Source of the DNA: DASUCS01 sp041166745
GTDB taxonomy: Bacteria; Actinomycetota; Acidimicrobiia; Acidimicrobiales; JACDCH01
Assembly (NCBI GenBank): GCA_041166745.1
Contig: JBEEGH010000032.1
Coordinates: 40,362 to 104,361, forward strand
DNA length: 64,000 nt
Reading direction: 5' to 3'
How positions within the stretch are numbered: position 1 is the stretch's first letter; each line of letters opens with the position of its first letter. Positions 25,139 to 34,014 of this stretch are shown in pieces. A program made the translations under genes and the position numbers. Under the pieces are notes generated by a model, which was not told where the DNA came from, ran no database searches, and worked only from the letters and a program-made list of their open reading frames with translations.

Positions 25139-25611
25139 CAGACACAGTCTGCACAGAATTTGCGTTTCGAGTCCGCCAGCTGGGAGCGAGGCTTCAGCAG
25201 GAAGCAGCTTTGGCAAACGAACTCGCCGGGGCGACGGGGTTGGATCTTGTTCGTGTCCCCCCGGTCGTCGACGTCGACGACCTCGTCCTCCTCGTCTTCC
25301 TCCTCGTCGTCAGCGGCGGCGATGCGGTCCTTGAGGATGGTGTCGAGGTCGGCCTCGACATCGTCGGGGTCGACCTCCTCGAGATCGTCCTCCTCGACGT
25401 CGTCATCGCCGGCCTTGGCCGGGCGCGCGGGGACGACCTCCTCTTCCTCTTCCTCCACGACGACCAGCTCGTCGTCGACCAGGTCGTCGTCGTCGACCAG
25501 ATCGACTTCGTCGAGGTCGTCCTCATCCAGCTCGGCGTCGTCGAGTTCGAGGTCTTCCTCGATCTCCTCGTCCTCACCGTCGGGAGTCTCGTCCTCGGGG
25601 TCGTCAGGCAT
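25138..25611 (-). CDS. DUF4193 family acidic protein with C-terminal zinc-ribbon-like motif
   Basis: This 157-residue protein is extremely acidic from residue 1 to about 125 (runs of Asp and Glu). It ends in the conserved DUF4193 block EFVCQSCFLLKPRSQLAD with a final CADC pair, a likely zinc site. DUF4193 is a small actinobacterial family of unknown role. A promoter with TTGCAC and TATCCT 16 nt apart lies upstream. The acidic arm may bind basic proteins, but that is speculation. Confidence 0.88.
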   Translation of the reverse strand: MPDDPEDETPDGEDEEIEEDLELDDAELDEDDLDEVDLVDDDDLVDDELVVVEEEEEEVVPARPAKAGDDDVEEDDLEEVDPDDVEADLDTILKDRIAAADDEEEDEEDEVVDVDDRGDTNKIQPRRPGEFVCQSCFLLKPRSQLADSKRKFCADCV

Positions 25612-25660
25612 GTTGTGAGTAGTGCTCCGGTAGTCAGTTCCGGGGGATCCGCGGGCGGGG

Positions 25661-25688
25661 AGGATACACACAACTCACGAACGTGCAA
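25661..25688 (-). promoter_or_regulatory. sigma70-like promoter for DUF4193-uspA
   Basis: On the minus strand TTGCAC (25688-25683) is followed after 16 nt by TATCCT (25666-25661). Transcription would start near 25654, about 43 nt before the DUF4193 ATG. The -35 overlaps a small hairpin that follows the mce operon. Confidence 0.5.
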
Positions 25689-25700
25689 CCCCACCGGGGT
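25688..25700 (-). terminator. small hairpin after the mce operon
   Basis: The sequence ACCCC-ACC-GGGGT forms a 5-bp GC stem just after the last mce operon gene. No U-tract follows, so it may only be a weak or Rho-assisted end. It abuts the DUF4193 promoter. Confidence 0.3.
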
Positions 25701-25711
25701 CGATCAGGCGT

Positions 25712-26386
25712 CTAGCCGGAGGACGAGTCGGTGGCGCTCGGCGTCGGGGTGGAGGTGGTGGAGGCTCCTGGAGTGGCGGATGCGGCCAGTCCGGCGTTGA
25801 CGTCGTTCACGTTGTCGACCTTCCACTCGCCGTTGATCTTCGCGAGATGCATCCGCAGGTACTGGTTGGGAACGACCTTCGTCACCTCGCCCACGACCAC
25901 CAGGTCGATCACGACGATCACCTGCGCTTGGTCGCTCTCGACATCGCCGACGTACACGCCGCCCGGGGTGATCTGACCACGCTCGGACTTCACCTTGACC
26001 GCGAGGAGCAGCTTGCGGGTAGCAGGGATGGTCGCGTCGTACTGCTCGATGAGCGGGCCCGTCCCGAGTCGATGCACGACGGCGGACTCCGCGCTGTTGT
26101 CACCCTCGGCGTCGATGGCGGTCATCGCCTCCGCGAGCTGGGCCGCGACCGTGGCGACCGCCGTACGGTCGTCTCCGGACTTGTCTTTGTCGGCGCGCAA
26201 TCTGATGTAACTCGCCGTCATCACGCTGGCGATCAGGCCGAACACGATTGCGAGGCCGCCGACCACGGTGAGCCAGCGCGCGACCGGGGCGCGGCGGTCG
26301 GGCGCGACGTAGTCGGTCAGCTCTGGCGTGTCTTCTTCGGCCGCGTCGTCCGCGGTTTCCTCAGCCTCGGTTGTCGGCGGCACCAC
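25712..26386 (-). CDS. mas: Mce-associated membrane protein (Mas)
   Basis: This 224-residue protein has an acidic cytoplasmic N terminus, one transmembrane helix about residues 37-62 and an extracytoplasmic NTF2-like domain. The domain includes YLRMHLAKINGEWKVDNVND. A Thr/Ser/Pro tail follows. This is the usual last gene of actinobacterial mce operons. GTG 26386 overlaps the end of mceF by 26 nt. Mas proteins are thought to stabilise the Mce complex. Confidence 0.85.
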   Translation of the reverse strand: MVPPTTEAEETADDAAEEDTPELTDYVAPDRRAPVARWLTVVGGLAIVFGLIASVMTASYIRLRADKDKSGDDRTAVATVAAQLAEAMTAIDAEGDNSAESAVVHRLGTGPLIEQYDATIPATRKLLLAVKVKSERGQITPGGVYVGDVESDQAQVIVVIDLVVVGEVTKVVPNQYLRMHLAKINGEWKVDNVNDVNAGLAASATPGASTTSTPTPSATDSSSG

Positions 26387-27638
26387 GAACCCACCGTAGG
26401 GCAGCGGCGGCGAGCAGCAGCGCCGCCCCCAGCCCGATCAGGGTCACGCCACCGGTCGCCGGAAGTTGGAGCGACGTGGTCGTTCGGGTCGTCGCGGCCG
26501 CCAGCTGCGACGGCACGAAGTCCGGACCAGACCCGGCCGGAACCGTCGACGTACACGCGGGTACGGCCAAAATCGGCGGGAGCTGATGCGGGGGCACGTA
26601 CTGCGGAGCCGCATTGGTGGGGTCGGCCAGCAAGTTGACCCGAGCCCACGGCCCATCCGCCTCGTGATCGAGAGCGTTCACCACCAGATCGAACGCGCCC
26701 TTGCCGTCCCGGAGAAGATCGCTCGTGCCTTGGACTCGGGCCGGCGTCGACGTGGCATCGATCACGTCCGCGAGGTCATGGAGGATGCAATCGACGTTGC
26801 TCTTTTGCGAGTCGACGAGGTCGGCAAGTTGACCCATCAGCTGGCTTCCTTCATCGAGCAGCACCGCGGTGTCGCCGTTCGCGTTCTTCAGTGAGTCCGC
26901 CAGCAAGCTGAGGTTCGTGAGCGCCTGGCCGAAGTCGCTCGCGTGGTCGCCGAGCACATGTGTGAGCCTGGTGTTGTTCGTGGCCAGGCGATCGAGCACA
27001 TCGGTCTTCGCGGCGAATGTGGCTGACAGCTCGTCCGCCGCGATCGTCAGCTTGTGTAGCGAGTCTCCCCGGCCGTCGAGGGCCAGCGCGAGCTCGTGGA
27101 TCAGCGAGCCGGCCTTCTGCGCGTCGACATGACTCAGCAGGTTGCCGAGTGACCGCAACAGCTCGGAGAACTCGAGCGGATTCTGCGTGTGATCGATCGG
27201 CACGTTGTCGCCGTTGCGTAGGAAGTCGCTGGGTTGCGCGTGCTGCGTATCGAAGTCGGCCGGCGGGTTGAAGTCGATGTACGGCTCGCCGATCGCCGAC
27301 TTCCGGAAGATGCGGGCAACGGCGTCCTTCGGAATGTCCTTCTTGTCTCTGTCCAGCTTCATCGTCATCTTCACGCAACCGGATACCGGCTGGCCGTCCA
27401 ACTTCCCGCAGCTGTCGGCGCCCGTCTTGCGCTCCACCGCGGTCACGCGTCCGTAGTGCACGCCGAGGTAAGCGACTTCCGCGTTCGGCAGGATGCCCGA
27501 CGCCGCCGCGAACTCTCCAGTGACCGTGTACGGCTTGTCGATGCGGTCGATGACGACGATGTTCTGCACCGCCCACAGGCACATCACGAAGAAAACGAGC
27601 ATGAAGAACACGAGGTTCACGAGCGTGCGCCTGCTCAT
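26361..27638 (-). CDS. mceF: Mce family protein F with LPATG-helix-Arg C-terminal tail
   Basis: This 425-residue lipid-transfer protein has an N-terminal transmembrane anchor, an MlaD/Mce beta domain (VTGEFAAASGILPNAEV) and a long helical region for the shuttle needle. The C terminus is unusual. LPATG at 392-396 is followed by a hydrophobic helix and Arg residues (R415, R418), the layout of a sortase sorting signal. Most MceF proteins end in a variable tail without this. ATG 27638 overlaps the mceE stop by 4 nt. No sortase gene is in the window, so whether the motif is cut is unknown. Confidence 0.85.
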   Translation of the reverse strand: MSRRTLVNLVFFMLVFFVMCLWAVQNIVVIDRIDKPYTVTGEFAAASGILPNAEVAYLGVHYGRVTAVERKTGADSCGKLDGQPVSGCVKMTMKLDRDKKDIPKDAVARIFRKSAIGEPYIDFNPPADFDTQHAQPSDFLRNGDNVPIDHTQNPLEFSELLRSLGNLLSHVDAQKAGSLIHELALALDGRGDSLHKLTIAADELSATFAAKTDVLDRLATNNTRLTHVLGDHASDFGQALTNLSLLADSLKNANGDTAVLLDEGSQLMGQLADLVDSQKSNVDCILHDLADVIDATSTPARVQGTSDLLRDGKGAFDLVVNALDHEADGPWARVNLLADPTNAAPQYVPPHQLPPILAVPACTSTVPAGSGPDFVPSQLAAATTRTTTSLQLPATGGVTLIGLGAALLLAAAALRWVRGAADNRG

Positions 27639-28615
27639 CCGCAACTCCCGTCGGTGGGATTGCAGACGGCGAACCACGCGTACACCTGTGCGAACTGGTG
27701 CGGGATCCCCTGGGGGACCTTGTAGACGAAGTTGTTGATCCAGTCGAGCAGGAGGGCCACCTCCTGGCGACCCTCGGTGACCTTGCCCAGGATGGCGTCC
27801 ACCTGCTTGATCTGGAGGTCGACCTGCTGGACATACGGGTCGAAGACGAGATCGTTCTGCGCCTGAACGAGCCGCGTGAGCGCCTGCAACGTGTCGATGA
27901 GCTGCTGACGGTTGTTCGCCAGAACGGTGGTCGTGTTCGTGAGGTTGACCAGCAGTTGATCGAGACCCTGGCTGTCGGCCGCCAGTGCGGACGTCGCCTG
28001 GTCGAGCCCGTCGATGATCGCCTGGATGTTGGCGGTCTGATCGGCCAGTCCCGAGCTCACGACGGCGAGATCGTCGATGAGGCCCCGCAACTCCTCGCCC
28101 CGTCCGGCGAAGCCGACGGACCCGGTCTGGACGAGCGTGGCGAGGTCGTTGGCCGCCACCCCGCCGAGCAGCCGGATGGCCTGATCGGCCACGAACTCGA
28201 GCTCGGGAGCCTCGGTGGTGCGAGTCACCGGGATGTCGGTGTGATCCTTCTGGCCGAGCGTTGCGGTGCCCGCTTGGCAACCGGTGTCGAGATGAGCCGG
28301 TGACGGGTCACAGGCCCGCAGCGACACGAACTTCTCACCGAGCAGTGACGTCTGCCGTAGCTCCGCGACGGCATCGGCCGGAAGGTGCACGTCCTCGATC
28401 GACATGGTGACCTTCGCCTTGAAGTCTGCCGTCAACTCGATCTTGCTGATCGATCCGACACGAACGTCGGCCACCTGCACCGCGTGATTCTCGACGAGGT
28501 CACCGATGTCGTTGAACGTCGCGGTGATCGTGAGCGGCCCCTTCTTGGATCCAGGAAGCGAGCAGCCGCCTGTGACGACCAGCGCAACCATCGCGACGGC
28601 GATCGAGCGTCTCAC
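27635..28615 (-). CDS. mceE: Mce family protein E, lipoprotein
   Basis: This 326-residue Mce protein has a lipoprotein signal ending VVTGGCSLPG. The Mce domain begins LTITATFNDIGDLVENH, and a helical domain with NNFVYKVPQG near the end follows. It is the counterpart of the LprK-type MceE lipoproteins. GTG 28615 is in a GTGA overlap with mceD. It would form part of the hexameric tunnel through the periplasm or cell envelope. Confidence 0.87.
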   Translation of the reverse strand: MRRSIAVAMVALVVTGGCSLPGSKKGPLTITATFNDIGDLVENHAVQVADVRVGSISKIELTADFKAKVTMSIEDVHLPADAVAELRQTSLLGEKFVSLRACDPSPAHLDTGCQAGTATLGQKDHTDIPVTRTTEAPELEFVADQAIRLLGGVAANDLATLVQTGSVGFAGRGEELRGLIDDLAVVSSGLADQTANIQAIIDGLDQATSALAADSQGLDQLLVNLTNTTTVLANNRQQLIDTLQALTRLVQAQNDLVFDPYVQQVDLQIKQVDAILGKVTEGRQEVALLLDWINNFVYKVPQGIPHQFAQVYAWFAVCNPTDGSCG

Positions 28616-29859
28616 GATGCGCCCACCGCCGCGGCGGCAGCGGACCGCAGGAAGCCTCCGATGGTGCCGGCGCCGTCGGCGATCCGGTCGGCGTTCGAGG
28701 GCGGCGGTGCCGGCGACTGCGTAGGAGCTCGCAGCAGACCGAGCAGGTCGTCGACCGGCGTCGTGGCGTGCGGTACGGCAATCGTCGCCGGCGAACCCTT
28801 GGCGAGGGAGATGATGTTCTCGCACGTCTGTAACACGGGGGCACACACGGTCGGCGGCGCGACCCCTGGGCCGAAGAGGAATTCCCACAACGGACCGAGC
28901 ACTTCTTGCGCCGCGGGGCCGAAGTTCTCCCGCAGGTTGAAGGCTCGAAGCTCCGGGTTGTAGGCCCCCTTGATCCCCGCGACGAGGAGCGGACCGGAAT
29001 CGAGCAGCTGCACGAGCGTGTCGAGGTTGACGTCGATCGACTGCGCCAGCCGCGTGAGGGTGTCGAGGTCGGTCCGCAGCTGTTGTGAATGCTTCGACAC
29101 GAGGGTCAGACCATCGCGAGACAGATCGGCCAGACCGGCGAGCAGGTTCTCGAGGCCCTGACGCTCGTCGGCGAGCACTTGGGTCGCCTGCGAGAACGTC
29201 GTGAGGATCTCGCCGAGCTGCGTCTCGCGCGTGGTCAAGGTGGCCGTGAACTTGTCGAAGTGATCGACGATGTCGGCGAGCTGCTGGTCCTTGTCCGCGA
29301 ACGTCACGACGATCTGGCTGACCTGATCCAGCGCGTGGTTGAGCGTCGGGCCCTGACCCTGGAGGTCGTCCGAGAGGTTGTTGATCAGCTTGCCCAATCC
29401 CTCGGGGTCGAGTGCGTCGACGAACTTTTTCAGTTCTGCGAGCGCCTCATCGGGCTCGACCGGGATGATCACGCGGTTCGGATCACTCGGCGTGTTGCGG
29501 AGCTCCATCCCGTCTGGGGCCTTCTCGACTCCTTGCTGCCATGCCGGGCTGAGTGCGATGTAGCGCTCGCCGATCAACGACTGCGGTGCGATGAGGGCGC
29601 TGACATCCTTGGGGACGGGGATGTTGCTCTCTATCGACATGACCACCTTGACCTCGGTGCCGACCACCTCGACCGAGTCCACGGTCCCTGCGGGCAGGCC
29701 GAGCACCTTGACCTGCGACGACTTGTACACCGACACCGCGCGCGGGAAGTAGGCGATCAGCTTGTACGTCTTGCCGCCGCCGCCGATGAACGAGCAGCCC
29801 GAGGCCAGCAGCATGCCCACCAGGGCGAGAGCCGTGAGCCGAACGGAAGCGCGCGTCAT
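28612..29859 (-). CDS. mceD: Mce family protein D, lipoprotein
   Basis: This 415-residue Mce protein has a clear lipobox (GMLLASGCSFIGG). The Mce domain begins YKLIAYFPRAVSVYKSSQV, and a long helical region and a Pro/Ser-rich C terminus follow. MceD is often a plain membrane-anchored subunit, so a lipoprotein D next to lipoprotein E is a point to note. ATG 29859 overlaps the mceC stop by 4 nt. Confidence 0.85.
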   Translation of the reverse strand: MTRASVRLTALALVGMLLASGCSFIGGGGKTYKLIAYFPRAVSVYKSSQVKVLGLPAGTVDSVEVVGTEVKVVMSIESNIPVPKDVSALIAPQSLIGERYIALSPAWQQGVEKAPDGMELRNTPSDPNRVIIPVEPDEALAELKKFVDALDPEGLGKLINNLSDDLQGQGPTLNHALDQVSQIVVTFADKDQQLADIVDHFDKFTATLTTRETQLGEILTTFSQATQVLADERQGLENLLAGLADLSRDGLTLVSKHSQQLRTDLDTLTRLAQSIDVNLDTLVQLLDSGPLLVAGIKGAYNPELRAFNLRENFGPAAQEVLGPLWEFLFGPGVAPPTVCAPVLQTCENIISLAKGSPATIAVPHATTPVDDLLGLLRAPTQSPAPPPSNADRIADGAGTIGGFLRSAAAAAVGAS

Positions 29860-30899
29860 GGGCCGCACACCCCGGGGTTCGAGGTGAGCCCGAGGGCCTC
29901 GCACATCGTCTGCGTCACGTCAGGTCCGAGCGAACGGATGAAGAGGTCGAGCCACGGACCATGCGAGCCCGCGAGCGACTGTTGGTAGAAGCCCGGACCG
30001 AGCCAGGCCAATGCGACGTCGATCTGCTGCTGATTGTTGGCCACGACCTCCAAGGTCGGGTGGAGCGTGGAGAGGATCCGGTCGAGCTCTTGCTGGTGCA
30101 CGCCGATGATGCGCGCCAGCTGCACGACGGCATCACTGCCCTCTCCGAGCGCGCGCGCCAACTCATCGCGCCGACCCGCGAGCAGATCCAGGATCCTCTT
30201 GCTCTCGTCGATCAGTGCAACAAGCGTCTGATCCTTGTCGGCCAACGTCTGCGACAACACGTCGGCGCGGTCGAGGAGTTGGCCGAGGTCCGCGTTCCGG
30301 AGGTTGATGGCGGTCGAGACCTTGTCCAGGCCGGACACGAGGTCGGCCACCGACTGTTGCTTGCCCTCTGTGACCCCGGCCAGGTCGTTGATGAACTGGT
30401 TCAACTCCTCGGTGTTGAGCTGCTTGATGCCCTCCGTGCCGATGCGCGTCAGCTTGAAGATGTCGAACGGGGTGGTGGTGCGGCTCACGGGGATCGTGCG
30501 GCGTTGGTCGCTCTTGGGCAAGTCCTCGATGTACGGCTTCTTGAGCGGCAGTGGGCTCTTCAGCCGCACGTACTTGGCCCCGAGCAGGGTCTCGAGCGCG
30601 ATGTCGGCGGTCGAGTCCGCGCTCAGGTGCACGCCCTTGTTCACGACCAGGTCGACGATGACGAGCCCGTTCTCGCGGTCGGCCTTGATGTCGGTGACGC
30701 GGCCGGACTTCACGCCCGCAACGCGCACCGTGTCTCCCGTCTTCAGTCCGGAGGCATCGCTGAACTCGACGCGAACGTCGTAGGTGTGCTCGAGGAGGTG
30801 GAACAGGCCGACGCCGAACGCGGCTCCGGTGATCGCGCCGATCACGAGGATCGAGACGAGACCAACGAGGTACGGGTTCATGTCTCGGAACGACCTCAT
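29856..30899 (-). CDS. mceC: Mce family protein C
   Basis: This 347-residue Mce protein has an N-terminal transmembrane helix (GLVSILVIGAITGAAFGVG) and an Mce domain with VRVEFSDASGLKTGDTVRV. A helical region runs to a Cys pair at the end (TMCEALGLTSNPGVCGP). ATG 30899 overlaps the mceB stop by 4 nt. It is one of six distinct Mce subunits predicted to assemble into a lipid-conducting channel. Confidence 0.88.
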   Translation of the reverse strand: MRSFRDMNPYLVGLVSILVIGAITGAAFGVGLFHLLEHTYDVRVEFSDASGLKTGDTVRVAGVKSGRVTDIKADRENGLVIVDLVVNKGVHLSADSTADIALETLLGAKYVRLKSPLPLKKPYIEDLPKSDQRRTIPVSRTTTPFDIFKLTRIGTEGIKQLNTEELNQFINDLAGVTEGKQQSVADLVSGLDKVSTAINLRNADLGQLLDRADVLSQTLADKDQTLVALIDESKRILDLLAGRRDELARALGEGSDAVVQLARIIGVHQQELDRILSTLHPTLEVVANNQQQIDVALAWLGPGFYQQSLAGSHGPWLDLFIRSLGPDVTQTMCEALGLTSNPGVCGP

Positions 30900-31987
30900 C
30901 GCGCGCTCCCGACGAGCAGCTGCTGCAGCGCATTGACGCCCGAGCTCGACGATGGAGCCCGCCCGCCGATGTCGTTGGCCGATGCTGGCAACACCGTGCC
31001 GGGCGGTTGATGGCACACCGTGGTCGGATCTGGTGGGCCGTTCCGGAAGCACAGAATCGCCTGGTTGAGCCACTCCCCCAGTCGCGACGAGTTGAAGATG
31101 ACCCGGGACGCCTGGTCGACCCCTTTGAGCGCGCTGTCGAGCTCGGCGAGCTTGGGGCCGACGACCTCTGCCGTGACGAGGTCGAGGTTGCTGATGATGC
31201 GGTCGATCTCGGCGGCGTTGTTGGCGAGAACCGCGTGCAGGTTGGCGCCGAAATCGCCGAACTCCTGAAGCGCGGTGTCGAGCGTGTCGGTGTTCGCGCT
31301 GAACGCGGCCGAGATGAGGACAAGGTTGTCGAGCATCACCCGGATCTGTTGATCGCGATTGGTGATCACCCCCGCGACGGTGTTGAGGTTCGCGACGAGC
31401 CGGCCGATGCTCTCATCGCGCGATCCGAGCCCCTTCATGAGGACGCCGAGATCATCGATCGCCTTTCCGAGCTTGTCGGTGTTGCCGTCGAGCGCCTGTG
31501 TGATGGTGTCGAGGAAGTCGTTGACCTGGTGCTCGTCGATCGCGCTGACGATCGGCCCGAGCTCGTTGAACAGCTGCCCGAGATCGACCACCGATTGCGT
31601 GGCATTGATGTCCTTGCCGTCGACGAGGCGGGTGACCGTGTTGCGGCCGGGATAGAGATACACGAAGCGCTGGCCGATCAGATTGCGCCAGCGCACGGCG
31701 GCGGTCGTGTCGTCAGCGAGGGCGATGCTCTTCTTGACCGTGAAGGACACCTTCGCTCGTCCGTCGACGACGCTGATCGACTTCACCTTTCCGACGACGA
31801 CGCCGGCGATCTTCACGTTGTCGTTCGGCAGCAGCCCGGTGACGTCGTCGAACGACGCATTCAGCGTGTAGTAATCGCGCGCCAATGGATCCCTGATGCT
31901 GATGTTGCCGATCGTGAACGCGAGGTAGAGCGTGAACGAGAGACAGATCGCGACGAACACGCCGAACTTGATCGCGGTACGAATCAT
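30896..31987 (-). CDS. mceB: Mce family protein B
   Basis: This 363-residue Mce protein has one N-terminal helix (FGVFVAICLSFTLYLAF). The Mce domain has LNASFDDVTGLLPNDNVKIA and ends with the LIGQRFVYLYPG strand. A long helical needle region follows. ATG 31987 overlaps the mceA stop by 4 nt. The C-terminal tail is Ser-rich (RAPSSSSGVNALQQLL). Confidence 0.88.
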   Translation of the reverse strand: MIRTAIKFGVFVAICLSFTLYLAFTIGNISIRDPLARDYYTLNASFDDVTGLLPNDNVKIAGVVVGKVKSISVVDGRAKVSFTVKKSIALADDTTAAVRWRNLIGQRFVYLYPGRNTVTRLVDGKDINATQSVVDLGQLFNELGPIVSAIDEHQVNDFLDTITQALDGNTDKLGKAIDDLGVLMKGLGSRDESIGRLVANLNTVAGVITNRDQQIRVMLDNLVLISAAFSANTDTLDTALQEFGDFGANLHAVLANNAAEIDRIISNLDLVTAEVVGPKLAELDSALKGVDQASRVIFNSSRLGEWLNQAILCFRNGPPDPTTVCHQPPGTVLPASANDIGGRAPSSSSGVNALQQLLVGSAR

Positions 31988-33153
31988 GCGGCGCCCAACA
32001 TCGCGAGGTGCGCGAGCAACTGCTGCACGCCGGTGGGGTCGGAGACCGGGGTGTCGGGCCCGACGGTTCCCCCTGGTGCCGAGGCGGCACCGGCCGAGCT
32101 CTGGCTCAGCGCGCTGGCGGACGGCCCGGTGCAGCCGAACACGCCGGGCGCCGGACACGTGAGGCTCTTGACCGCGGCCATCAGCGTGCCGTCGGTACCC
32201 GTCGGGATGCGCGTGATCTCGGTCAGCGTCTGCAGGTACTCACGGAGACCGATGATCAGCGGAACGATGTCGTTGCGTTGGTCGTAGAGAACGTTCAGCA
32301 CCTCTTGGCCGCCACCGAAGCTCTTGTCGATGAAGTCCTTGTTGTTGCGCAACAGGTCGGCGACGTCATTCGACAAGCGAGCGGTCTGCACGAGCAGCGA
32401 GTTCAACTTGTCGGCCCGGGCGTTCAGGGTCGGGAGCGCGATGTTGAGGTCGTCCGCCGCGGTCACGAGGTCGTCGGCCCGAACCCCCAACTGCTGCGCC
32501 AACTTGGCCAGGTCGGCCAGGAACTGTCGCGTGTCGGCGTCGTGCGCCGCGTTGACGTCGAGCACCTTTTCACTGTTGACGATCTGGCGGTTGATGCTGG
32601 GTCCGAGATCGCGGCCGGCCTCGGCCAACGTGTGGATCACCGTCATCAGCTCGCTCGGTTGGATCTGCTTCAGCAATGGATAGGCGTCGCCGAGCACCTT
32701 CTCCAGCTCGAAGCCGCCGACGGTGCAGGTGTGCTCGGGCTGTGCGTTCTTGTCGCACTTGTCGAGCAGCTCGCCGTTCTTCGAATAGAACGGGCCGGAG
32801 GCCTCGCCGCTCCCGGGGGCGATGTCGACGAACTTCTCACCGAACAGCGTCTTCGCCCGTACGGTCGCGATGGCCGACTCGGGAATCCGGTTGCTGGCAG
32901 TGATGTCCATCGTCACGAGGGCACGTCCGTCGACGAGGTCGACCTTCACCACCTTGCCGACGTTCACCCCTCGGATCTTGACGTCGCTTCCTTTCTGCAG
33001 ACCCTGGCCCGCGGCGTCGAAGCTCCCCTTCAGGATGTACGTGTCGTCGAACGCGCCGAAGCTCGCCGACACTCCGATGTCGATCGCGGCGAAGAGCAGC
33101 ACGAGTGCGATGAGCCCGCTGATGACGTTCCGATTCCGAACAGTGAGCTTCAC
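31984..33153 (-). CDS. mceA: Mce family protein A
   Basis: This 389-residue Mce protein is the first of six. It has a transmembrane anchor (LIALVLLFAAIDIGV), an Mce domain with LKGSFDAAGQGLQKGSDVKI, a helical region and an Ala/Ser/Pro tail. GTG 33153 lies 3 nt after the yrbEB stop. MceA is the subunit most often linked to substrate preference, but the sequence does not show the lipid. Cholesterol or fatty acids are the usual candidates. Confidence 0.9.
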   Translation of the reverse strand: MKLTVRNRNVISGLIALVLLFAAIDIGVSASFGAFDDTYILKGSFDAAGQGLQKGSDVKIRGVNVGKVVKVDLVDGRALVTMDITASNRIPESAIATVRAKTLFGEKFVDIAPGSGEASGPFYSKNGELLDKCDKNAQPEHTCTVGGFELEKVLGDAYPLLKQIQPSELMTVIHTLAEAGRDLGPSINRQIVNSEKVLDVNAAHDADTRQFLADLAKLAQQLGVRADDLVTAADDLNIALPTLNARADKLNSLLVQTARLSNDVADLLRNNKDFIDKSFGGGQEVLNVLYDQRNDIVPLIIGLREYLQTLTEITRIPTGTDGTLMAAVKSLTCPAPGVFGCTGPSASALSQSSAGAASAPGGTVGPDTPVSDPTGVQQLLAHLAMLGAA

Positions 33154-33156
33154 CCG

Positions 33157-34014
33157 CTACCCCGTCAGGCTCACGGTGTTGCCGCCGCCCCAGAAGATCA
33201 GCGACAGGACAAGATTCAGGACCACGACGGCAACGATGCTCAAACGAATGGCGCGGCCGACCGCCACGCCCACGCCCGCCGGACCACCGCTCGCGTTGTA
33301 GCCGTAGTAGCAGTGGATCAGCGCCACGACCGTCGCGAAGAGCATCGCCTTCGTGAGGCTGAAGAACACATCCTTCACCGGCAGGTACAGATGGAAGTAG
33401 TAGTCGTACACACCCGTGGAAAGGCCGAACAGCTTCGTGCTGACGAGCCTCGTGGCGAAGAAGCTCGCGAAAAGCGAGATCAGGTACAGCGGGACGATCG
33501 CGATCAGCGCCGCGGTCACCCGCGTGGCCACGAGATACGGCTTGCTCGGCACGGACATCACTTCCAGCGCGTCGATCTCGTCGGAGATGCGCATGGCCCC
33601 CAGCTCCGCGGTGAACCCGGCACCGACCTGGGCCGCGAAGGCCACTCCTGCGATGAGCGGGGTCACCTCTCGTGTGTTGGCGAAGCTGCCGATCAGCCCG
33701 GTGAAAGCCTCTGCGCCGATCTGTTTCAAGCCGGCATAGCCCTGGAGTCCGACTTCGGTGCCGGTGAAGAACGACATCGAGAAGATCACGAACACCATGC
33801 CGCCACCGACGATCAGCGCACCTGCACCGATGGTGATGTCCGACACGAGGTTGAAGACCACGCTCCGGTACTTCCACTTGATCCGCCAGTTGAAGATGAG
33901 CTCGCCCATGATGTCGGCGTAGAAGCTGAGCTGCTTGCCGACCTCCTCCAGGGCGTTGCCGAGCGTGGTGACAATGGCCTTCGGAACGCGCGCAACGCGG
34001 GTGGTGGCGACCAT
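33157..34014 (-). CDS. yrbEB: YrbE/MlaE family permease B
   Basis: This 285-residue MlaE-type permease of the Mce importer has several membrane helices. The family hallmark EIDALEVMSVPSKPYLVATR is the cytoplasmic coupling region. It also has GYNASGGPAGVGVAVGRAIR, typical of YrbE C-terminal halves. ATG 34014 overlaps the yrbEA stop by one base. It would form a heterodimer with YrbEA driven by the Mkl ATPase. Confidence 0.93.
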   Translation of the reverse strand: MVATTRVARVPKAIVTTLGNALEEVGKQLSFYADIMGELIFNWRIKWKYRSVVFNLVSDITIGAGALIVGGGMVFVIFSMSFFTGTEVGLQGYAGLKQIGAEAFTGLIGSFANTREVTPLIAGVAFAAQVGAGFTAELGAMRISDEIDALEVMSVPSKPYLVATRVTAALIAIVPLYLISLFASFFATRLVSTKLFGLSTGVYDYYFHLYLPVKDVFFSLTKAMLFATVVALIHCYYGYNASGGPAGVGVAVGRAIRLSIVAVVVLNLVLSLIFWGGGNTVSLTG

